Assembly: GCA_020430865.1 (NCBI GenBank)
Contig: JAGQIY010000757.1
Span: 1-9,402, forward strand
Source: Myxococcales bacterium
GTDB taxonomy: Bacteria; Myxococcota; Polyangia; Polyangiales; Polyangiaceae
Reading direction: 5' to 3'
Length of the DNA stretch: 9,402 bases
A program made the position numbers and the translations under genes. The number at the start of each line of letters is the position of its first letter. Positions within the stretch are counted from its first letter, which is position 1. The notes below the pieces were generated by a model that was not told the DNA's origin, did not search any database, and was given only the letters and a program-made list of their open reading frames with translations. Below, in pieces: positions 4,612-9,402 of this stretch.

Positions 4612-6138
4612 GTGAGAGGCACGCTGGTCGCGCTGGGGCTGATGGTCGGTTGTTCACCCGCGCCTTCCGAGCCACGCGTCGTCGTTCCGATCCGCGCGCC
4701 TTCACCCGCGCCGACCACGGAACCGAACGTGGCCGTGGAGCTCCCCCACGCGCACTGGACCGAGTTCCCATCCCACGAGCTCTGGCTCCCCATCTCGGAG
4801 GCGGAGTTCGACGAGCTGCGGTTCGAGAACCGCTACACGGCGACGCTCGATGGTCGCGTCGTGTGGCTGAACCTCGACTACCCCGAGGCTCGCGGGCTAC
4901 TCGGCGCGATCGATGGGCCGCTGGGGGTCACCCTGAATGACCCCAGCGTCGAACTGCTCGTCGCCCTCAATCAGGTCGCTGCTCGCGTCCCGGTCGCTGT
5001 CCGGCTGAGGATCAGCACCCCCGACGCAGCCAAGCGCGTCGAGCACCTCAGCGAGGTGCAGCTGCTCGACGCGAACCTTCGGGCAACGACGGAGACGCTC
5101 CCCGACTCGAGCAAGCTCGAGGGCCTCCGCTACCTGAAGCTGGTGACCGACGCGCCCAACGCGAACTCGGTGCTGCGCGGCTTGACTCCACGACTCATCA
5201 CGCTCGACCTCCAGGCGCGCCTGACCGCTGAAGTGGTCCCAGATCTGGAGCGACTCACCCACCTCGAGTCGCTGAAGGTCGGCTTCTTGCACGAGTACCT
5301 GCCGCTCGCGCACCTCACTCGGCTGAAGGCGCTCAACACTCCCCTCACCGACGAATCGCTGAGAGAGCTCGCAGAGTTCCCGCACCTCACCGAGCTGACG
5401 GTTCGAGGCTGTCGGTTCACCAAGAGCGTTGCCCAGTCGTTCGCTCGCCTGCGCAAGCTGCGTCAGCTCACGTTCAAGGCCTGCTCGGTGAACGAGGCGG
5501 CGATCGAGGAGATCTCGAAGCTCCCGGAGCTCGAAGGTTTCTCCTACTTCGATGAGCTCAGCCCGGCTGAATTCAGCGCATTGCACCGCGCCAAGCAGCT
5601 GGTCCGCCTGGCTCTCGGGCCCCACGAGTTCGGCGGCGCGGAGCTCAGCGGATTCGCGGAGTTCCCACGGCTGAAGGAGGTCTCGCTCATCCTGGCCGGG
5701 ATCGACGACGACGCCGCGGAAGTGCTGAGCCGCATGACGCAGCTCGAGAGGCTGGTCATCAGCAAGACGTTCGTGTCCCCGGTCGGGCTGAAGAAGCTCG
5801 GGCGCCTCTCGCAGCTCCGCGTGCTCGACGCGAGCGACAACCTGGAGGTCGATGACTCGGTGATCCGCGAGTGGGCAAGCACGCTCTCGGAGCTCCGACA
5901 GCTGGAAGTGGGTGGAACGCAGGTCACCGCGCAGAGCGTGAAGCCACTGAGCACGCTGCCTCACTTGCGCTGGCTAGGGCTCACCCACTACGCCGTCGAC
6001 CGGACGACGCTCGAGTACCTCGCTTCAGCCCCCTCCCTGGTGTACCTCAACGTCGTCGCACCACCGGTGCCATGCGACGTCGTGCGACAGCGCTTGGAGT
6101 TCCCGGTCTACTGCCGCGATATTTCTGAATTTCAGTAG
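4612..6138 (+). CDS. Leucine-rich-repeat lipoprotein
   Basis: The product is 508 residues from GTG 4612, chosen for its GGAGG at good spacing and because MRGTLVALGLMVGC forms a short lipoprotein signal with Cys 14. The frame extends to 4519, but those 31 residues are not signal-like. A Pro/Ala-rich tether follows to about residue 40, then a non-LRR domain to about 130. From about 130 to 485 come a dozen or so leucine-rich repeats of roughly 22-26 residues, of the form LxxLxxLxLxxxxLxxxxLxxL (for example the segments around LTHLESLKV, FPHLTELTVRGCRF, LRKLRQLTFKACSV, MTQLERLVISKTFV and LSQLRVLDASDN). The last repeat is capped by a segment with two cysteines (PCDVV and VYCRD), reminiscent of an LRR C-cap disulfide. 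LRR solenoids bind proteins; partner and role are unknown. It is anchored in the envelope. There is a 115-nt gap from the previous gene and 64 nt to the next. A 355-codon antisense frame here is a compositional shadow. Confidence 0.92.
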   Translation: MRGTLVALGLMVGCSPAPSEPRVVVPIRAPSPAPTTEPNVAVELPHAHWTEFPSHELWLPISEAEFDELRFENRYTATLDGRVVWLNLDYPEARGLLGAIDGPLGVTLNDPSVELLVALNQVAARVPVAVRLRISTPDAAKRVEHLSEVQLLDANLRATTETLPDSSKLEGLRYLKLVTDAPNANSVLRGLTPRLITLDLQARLTAEVVPDLERLTHLESLKVGFLHEYLPLAHLTRLKALNTPLTDESLRELAEFPHLTELTVRGCRFTKSVAQSFARLRKLRQLTFKACSVNEAAIEEISKLPELEGFSYFDELSPAEFSALHRAKQLVRLALGPHEFGGAELSGFAEFPRLKEVSLILAGIDDDAAEVLSRMTQLERLVISKTFVSPVGLKKLGRLSQLRVLDASDNLEVDDSVIREWASTLSELRQLEVGGTQVTAQSVKPLSTLPHLRWLGLTHYAVDRTTLEYLASAPSLVYLNVVAPPVPCDVVRQRLEFPVYCRDISEFQ

Positions 6139-6150
6139 GCAGAGACGATC

Positions 6151-6166
6151 CCCTCCCCCCCAAACC
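6151..6166. repeat. Dispersed G/C-skewed motif, copy 3
   Basis: CCCTCCCCCCCAAACC (C7 at 6155-6161) lies between the LRR gene stop and the next promoter. It is a looser match to copies 1 and 2, sharing the CTC-to-C-run-to-AAACC layout. Confidence 0.4.
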
Positions 6167-6190
6167 AGACTGAGGCAACGCGTCGAGTGG

Positions 6191-6196
6191 TAGCCT
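6191..6196 (+). promoter_or_regulatory. Putative -10 element (TAGCCT), leaderless type
   Basis: TAGCCT fits TANNNT and lies 6 nt (CGGCGG) before ATG 6203, leaving no room for a Shine-Dalgarno in the transcript. No convincing -35 is seen at 16-18 nt spacing. Confidence 0.45.
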
Positions 6197-6202
6197 CGGC
6201 GG

Positions 6203-6913
6203 ATGCTCCGCAGGCTGTGCGCTCTGGGCTCGTCGTGCTTGCTCGGGTGCGCTTGTGCCGGCTCCTCACCGTCCCCGGAGCTGCCGCCCCCGGACCATTG
6301 CCCCACGGTACAGGTCGAACCAGCGCCAGGCCTGATGCTCGCCGACGACGTGCGCGCTGCTCTGGCGGCCAGTGAAGACCGCGGTGCCATTGCCGTGCGG
6401 TACGAAACCAGAGCCTGCGAGCTCAGGCTCGAAGTCCTCTCCGGTTGTGGGGGTGAGGGTTCGCACTACGACTACCGATCAGGCGTCCAGGAGGTGACCG
6501 TGGTCGCGGGCAGCGCTCGGCAGCTGCTCAAGAAGCTTCCCCTCGGCACAAGGGCCGCAGCGGGGCAGCTCGAGGGTGCCGGGCTGCGCGCCGACGCGCT
6601 GATCGTGGGGCAGCTCGTGCTCGCGCCCGCACCCGACTTGCGCCGCGCGAGCCTGACGGGACCAGACTGCGCTCGCGCGACCCACGTCGTCACCCGCATC
6701 GACGTCGGCGGCTTCACGCTGACCAGCGGCCCCGCCGCGCGCCTCTCGACTCCCGAGCCCTGGTTCAGGACCGGCGTGCAGCTGCCGTCGGGCGTCGAGC
6801 GCCTGCGTCTGGAAGGCTCGCCGTCACGCTGTGCTGAAGCGAAGGCCTCGGGCGAACGCCAGGCGCTGTGCGCGGTCCCGCTCAGGCTCGGACTCACGCC
6901 GCTCGTCGACTGA
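6203..6913 (+). CDS. Cys-containing lipoprotein with GPDC-x3-TH motif, function unknown
   Basis: The product is 236 residues. The signal peptide MLRRLCALGSSCLLGC ends in a good lipobox (LLGC) with lipidated Cys 16, followed by a Ser/Pro tether. The mature domain has Cys 33, a paired ACELRLEVLSGC (Cys 72, Cys 82), a SHYDYRSG turn, KKLPLG (110-115), a Gly-rich LRADALIVGQLVLA strand, then GPDCARATHVV (153-163) and VGGFTLTSG. It closes with Cys 210 and Cys 223 near a PLRLGLTPL end. From memory, the layout 'CELR-x3-L-x2-C, then G-x-C-x3-ATH, then VGxF' occurs in a family of secreted myxobacterial proteins, often with variable tails. I know of no assigned function. Even cysteine numbers suggest disulfides in an oxidising compartment. 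It appears to have its own promoter at 6191 and to be separate from the LRR gene. Confidence 0.9.
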   Translation: MLRRLCALGSSCLLGCACAGSSPSPELPPPDHCPTVQVEPAPGLMLADDVRAALAASEDRGAIAVRYETRACELRLEVLSGCGGEGSHYDYRSGVQEVTVVAGSARQLLKKLPLGTRAAAGQLEGAGLRADALIVGQLVLAPAPDLRRASLTGPDCARATHVVTRIDVGGFTLTSGPAARLSTPEPWFRTGVQLPSGVERLRLEGSPSRCAEAKASGERQALCAVPLRLGLTPLVD

Positions 6914-6950
6914 ACGTGAGGAGCGCACCGCCGACACCCGCGTCGCGCCC

Positions 6951-6979
6951 TGGCCAGGCGTCTCCCCCTCGCATAGCCT
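6951..6979 (+). promoter_or_regulatory. Putative promoter TGGCCA-N17-TAGCCT
   Basis: TAGCCT (6974-6979) lies 6 nt before ATG 6986 (TAGCCTCTCGGCATG). A -35-like TGGCCA (6951-6956), four of six bases matching TTGACA, sits at exactly 17 nt spacing. The element closely resembles the one before the next gene (TAAGCTCTCGCTCATG). Confidence 0.5.
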
Positions 6980-6985
6980 CTCGGC

Positions 6986-7429
6986 ATGGCGCAGCTGGAT
7001 CACTTTTCCGCAGGGTTTGGGGTGAGGGTCGCGCTGCTCGGCTTCGTGCTGACGACGTCGGGCGTGGTGGCGGCGTGCGGCGATGAGCAGAGCTGCGAGG
7101 CTTCGAGCGCTCAGCCCGCGGTGTACGTCATCGACTCGGAGACTCACGAGCCGATCTGCGACGGCGAGGTCGAGATCAGGGGAAGCGCCTACGAAGAGAC
7201 CATCACCTACACGGGTCAAGGCGACTGCAGCGGGCTCTACTACCTGCCGGCGCGCGAGGACACCTACACGACCTTCGTCTCGTCGCAGTCCGGCGACTAC
7301 AACATCACCGCCACCCAGATCACGATTCGTAAGGGCAGCTGCGGGATCGTCGGCCCCGAGAACGCTGGCCCACAGAACGGGCTTCCCGGTCAGCCCAATG
7401 CCGTGACCGTGGAGCTGGTAAAGTTCTAA
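6986..7429 (+). CDS. Small carboxypeptidase-regulatory-like (Ig-fold) lipoprotein
   Basis: The product is 147 residues. The signal peptide has an unusually long n-region (MAQLDHFSAGFGVRV), then a hydrophobic core and the lipobox VAAC with lipidated Cys 31. Residues 45-147 fit a carboxypeptidase regulatory-like/transthyretin-type beta-sandwich. AVYVIDSETHEPICDGEVEI is the usual opening, where a Val-rich strand leads to a 'D-x-x-T-x-x-PICDAxV' turn. Then come ETITYTG, a GDCSGLYYLPAREDTY strand pair and a SQSGDYNITATQITI strand. A KGSC follows and a closing strand NAVTVELVKF. Cys 58, 81 and 119 are at positions I recall as conserved in the myxobacterial versions. These domains usually serve as rigid, protease-resistant spacers or binding modules. 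No enzymatic residues are seen. Codons 10-15 coincide with a copy of the dispersed G/C-skewed motif. The next gene's promoter-like element overlaps this gene's stop codon. Confidence 0.9.
   Translation: MAQLDHFSAGFGVRVALLGFVLTTSGVVAACGDEQSCEASSAQPAVYVIDSETHEPICDGEVEIRGSAYEETITYTGQGDCSGLYYLPAREDTYTTFVSSQSGDYNITATQITIRKGSCGIVGPENAGPQNGLPGQPNAVTVELVKF
7013..7030. repeat. Dispersed G/C-skewed motif inside a signal-peptide coding region
   Basis: GGGTTTGGGGTGAGGGTC is the reverse orientation of copies 1 and 2 and encodes GFGVRV just before the hydrophobic core. It differs from the reverse complement of copy 2 by one fewer G and by the final bases. Confidence 0.45.
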
Positions 7430-7432
7430 GCT
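7403..7432 (+). promoter_or_regulatory. Putative promoter GTGACC-N18-TAAGCT overlapping the upstream stop codon
   Basis: TAAGCT (7427-7432) fits TANNNT and shares its TAA with the stop codon of the previous gene. It is 7 nt from ATG 7440. GTGACC (7403-7408) matches TTGACA at four positions with 18 nt spacing. No Shine-Dalgarno lies between the element and the ATG. Confidence 0.42.
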
Positions 7433-7439
7433 CTCGCTC

Positions 7440-8396
7440 ATGACTCGGACGCTGCGGGCGACTCTGGCGTGCTCGCTGATGGTGACCTCCTGTCTCGCGG
7501 CGTGGAGCTGTGGCGGGGGCTCACCCCCTGCTCGGCAACCAGTGCTCGTCGCGCCCTCTCCGGAGCCAGAGCCGAGCGAAGCCCGAGCCAGCGGCGGCGA
7601 GCCGAACGACAAGGACTTCGAGTCGGGGGAGCAGCTGCGGCTCGAGGGTGGCCCAGCCCTGGGATGCGAGGCTCGGGCAGCAGGGGATTGGGTGAGGGTG
7701 CGCTGCGTGGGCCTGAGCTACTTCGGCGTCCCGGCGTGGCGCATCAGCGTGGACGACGAATCCGCGGGGATTCATCCGAAGGTCTCCGCGCGCCTTGGCG
7801 ACGTCTCGCTCAAGTGGCGCTTCAGCGAGGGCAGCGCGCTGCACGCATCGTTCGTCTGGTTCCCGAACCTGGTGCGCCTGCACGCGGAGTGGCCCAACGG
7901 CAGCCCGCGACCGAGGGTCGTCGCGCGCTTCGCGAACGTGCCTTCACGCCGCGCCGACGAGCTGATCCTCGCCGCCTGCGAGTGCTCCCCGCGCCTGGGA
8001 CCCGATCTGATCCTGCAGCGCAACGACTTCGACTGTCAGTCTCCCAGCATGACGGGCGACGGCATCGACGCCTGGGAACCCGAGTGCCTGCGTCAGCTGG
8101 AGCTCGGCTGTCAGGAGTTCAACGAGTGCCTGACTCGTGAGCCGTCCGGCGGTCGCTCCTGCGTCGAAGACGAGCACCAGAGCGGGCTGGGCCCCTTCAC
8201 CAGCTGCCACAAGAAGTGCGACGATACCCGTCGCTGCCCCACAGGTTTCAGCTGCGAGGACGCCTACGAGCACAATCCAATGGACGAAGCACCCGCCACA
8301 CGCCCCTTCGCCTGTTTCCCTAAGGATGAAGCCCAGACGGAGTACATGCAGGCCCTGGACAGCTACCTGCAGAGCCGCGCGCCGCTCGCGAACTAG
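7440..8396 (+). CDS. Two-part lipoprotein with W/C-motif domain and Cys-rich tail, function unknown
   Basis: The product is 318 residues. The signal ends at Cys 24 (AAWSC, followed by GGGSPP) or possibly Cys 18 (VTSC), then a Pro/Glu tether follows to about residue 60. The first domain (about 62-170) opens LRLEGGPALGCEARAAGDWV with Cys 76, Trp 84 and Cys 89. It continues with strands PAWRISV, VSLKWRF and HASFVWF, and ends RLHAEWPNGSPRP. The 'GCExR-x4-WVRVxC ... WPxGxPRP' pattern is one I recall from other myxobacterial lipoproteins of unknown role. From Cys 180 the tail has many cysteines (180, 182, 199, 216, 224, 230, 241, 256, 260, 266, 272, 292). It includes CHKKCDDTRRCPTGFSC, whose C-x5-C-x5-C core matches the modules in the Cys-rich protein at 2263-4107. 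No catalytic motif is evident. The next gene starts 10 nt after the stop, suggesting co-transcription. Confidence 0.92.
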   Translation: MTRTLRATLACSLMVTSCLAAWSCGGGSPPARQPVLVAPSPEPEPSEARASGGEPNDKDFESGEQLRLEGGPALGCEARAAGDWVRVRCVGLSYFGVPAWRISVDDESAGIHPKVSARLGDVSLKWRFSEGSALHASFVWFPNLVRLHAEWPNGSPRPRVVARFANVPSRRADELILAACECSPRLGPDLILQRNDFDCQSPSMTGDGIDAWEPECLRQLELGCQEFNECLTREPSGGRSCVEDEHQSGLGPFTSCHKKCDDTRRCPTGFSCEDAYEHNPMDEAPATRPFACFPKDEAQTEYMQALDSYLQSRAPLAN

Positions 8397-8406
8397 CAGA
8401 GGGAGA

Positions 8407-9402
8407 ATGAGTCACACCATCGCACTCAGGTTGATCTGCGGCGCTGGCGCGCTGACGCTGGCGCTCGGCTGCGGTCGCGTGATCGCGCCGGAAGACGAGG
8501 AGCCCAGGGCGGTGTGCGCGGCGAGTGAGGAGTGGCACGTCGTGGACGAACGCATCGACGAGCGCGCCGGTCAGGCGCTGCTCTGGTTCGACGGTGGCCC
8601 CATCGTCGCCACGCATTTCCGCAGTCTCTCCGGTGACTCCAGCTCCCTCGAGCACTTCGACGCTCGAGGCGACGAGATATTCCGCGCAGCAATGAACCAG
8701 AGGGTCAGTCTGATCACGGCCCACGACGACGGCTTCCTGGCCGTTGGGCAAGGCGACGGCAGCCCTCGACGCCTGACCCTGGAGTACCACGCGGGCGTCG
8801 CGCCCTTCACCTGGCGCGCTTCCATCGCCACGGAGGAGGACTTCTGGCCGGCGGCGGCGCACGTCGTGGGCGACGCGCTGCTGGTGATCGGCTCGCAAGA
8901 GCCACACTCCGGCGCCGACAAGGACGTGGTGGTCTACGGCTTCACCCAGCGGGGCGAGCCGCGCTTCAGCGAGGTGTTCGGCGAGGAGCCGCCCGTCATC
9001 GGTCAATCCAGGGACGAGCGCGTGGTGGGAAGCTACGTCTCGGCGGACCTCGCGGTGATCGTGAGTCAGACCTGGATCGACGGCGCCGGCGGTCCCGTGA
9101 AGGCCTTCGCAGTGGACTCCGGGGGGGAGAAGCGCTGGGAGTACAGCGACGCCTTCCAGTACGCCCGCGGCACCAGCTGGACGGTGACGCCGACGAGCGA
9201 CGGTGGCGCGCTGATCACCGGCAGCCCTTCGGCGGGCGGCATCGCTAGCGGTTCCGCACGGCTATTGCGTCTGGACGCCGCCGGCAAGCTGCTCTGGGAA
9301 CGAACGCTGAAGGATCCCGTCATCGAGGAGCCCGAGGTGATGGCCGCCGCAGCGCTCCCGAGCGGAGGGTTCTTCCTGACGGGGCTCGGCAGCGGTCCCC
9401 TC
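8407..9402 (+). CDS. Beta-propeller-like lipoprotein (3' end outside the window)
   Basis: The frame is open from ATG 8407 to the last base (332 codons, no stop), so the gene is incomplete here. A purine-rich AGAGGGAGA (8398-8406) directly precedes the ATG, although very close. The signal peptide MSHTIALRLICGAGALTLAL ends at GC, with probable lipidated Cys 22. The mature part consists of repeating segments of about 45-60 residues that alternate short hydrophobic strands with 'DGGALITGS'-type and 'LDAAGKLLWERTL'-type motifs. Examples are EHFDARGDEIFRA, DDGFLAVGQGDG, VVVYGFTQRGEPRFSEVF, AFAVDSGGEKRWEY, SDGGALITGSP, ARLLRLDAAGKLLWERT and PSGGFFLTGLGSG. This is the usual look of bacterial seven- or eight-bladed propeller repeats of the PQQ/WD-like type. 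No cofactor-binding signature is clear, so a binding or scaffold role is more likely than a dehydrogenase. It follows the 7440 gene by 10 nt, probably in one operon. Confidence 0.92.
   Translation, partial: MSHTIALRLICGAGALTLALGCGRVIAPEDEEPRAVCAASEEWHVVDERIDERAGQALLWFDGGPIVATHFRSLSGDSSSLEHFDARGDEIFRAAMNQRVSLITAHDDGFLAVGQGDGSPRRLTLEYHAGVAPFTWRASIATEEDFWPAAAHVVGDALLVIGSQEPHSGADKDVVVYGFTQRGEPRFSEVFGEEPPVIGQSRDERVVGSYVSADLAVIVSQTWIDGAGGPVKAFAVDSGGEKRWEYSDAFQYARGTSWTVTPTSDGGALITGSPSAGGIASGSARLLRLDAAGKLLWERTLKDPVIEEPEVMAAAALPSGGFFLTGLGSGPL

Noticed and set aside
4897..5964. Long antisense frame (355 codons) opposite the LRR gene
   Set aside because: It follows from GC-rich third positions and repeated Leu/Glu codons of the plus-strand LRR gene. 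Its product is a compositional mirror without a signal, motif or start context.
6824..7612. Antisense frame of 262 codons spanning three plus-strand genes
   Set aside because: It crosses intergenic regions and three well-supported lipoprotein genes and shows no domain.
8320..9006. Antisense frame of 228 codons
   Set aside because: It overlaps the propeller-like lipoprotein, whose signal peptide and repeat motifs are convincing.

Overview
The window looks like chromosomal DNA of a high-GC myxobacterium (Myxococcota, probably the Polyangiales/Sorangiineae side). This rests on strong G/C preference at third codon positions, many short secreted lipoproteins, a cysteine-rich repeat protein with a Gly/Ser linker, and two lipoprotein types whose motifs I recall from that group. 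There are no tRNA or rRNA genes, CRISPR arrays, transposases or phage genes, and no gene with a clear housekeeping role.

Layout: positions 1-104 are non-coding or the tail of an unseen gene. They hold a 9-bp inverted repeat (33-72) and a C6-T-C9 tract. At 105-374 lies the 5' stump of an endonuclease/exonuclease/phosphatase-family gene whose catalytic remainder is missing. A small lipoprotein gene (461-946) and a conserved-looking cytoplasmic protein of unknown function (1045-1533) follow on the plus strand. They converge on a small minus-strand Cys-rich lipoprotein (1629-2027). A 235-nt divergent intergenic region with a 16-17 bp tandem repeat array separates that gene from a large Cys-rich lipoprotein with a probable lamin-tail-like C-terminus (2263-4107). 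An unknown 129-residue protein (4107-4496) overlaps its stop codon. Next come a leucine-rich-repeat lipoprotein (4612-6138), an unknown lipoprotein (6203-6913), a small carboxypeptidase-regulatory-like lipoprotein (6986-7429), a lipoprotein with a Cys-rich tail (7440-8396), and a beta-propeller-like lipoprotein that runs off the window (8407 onward).

Eight of the eleven genes or gene remnants start with a lipoprotein-type signal peptide, so this is a tract of envelope or surface proteins rather than a metabolic operon. Only 2263/4107 and 7440/8407 are spaced closely enough to suggest co-transcription. No catalytic residues are visible in the lipoproteins, so no pathway can be assigned.

Two cross-gene signals stand out. 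First, at five starts a TANNNT element sits only 5-10 nt before the start codon with no clear Shine-Dalgarno sequence between, as expected for -10 boxes of leaderless or near-leaderless transcripts. Second, a G/C-skewed motif close to GGGTTTGGGGGTGAGG recurs on both strands, three times between genes and several times inside genes. No defined defence, mobile or biosynthetic system is visible.
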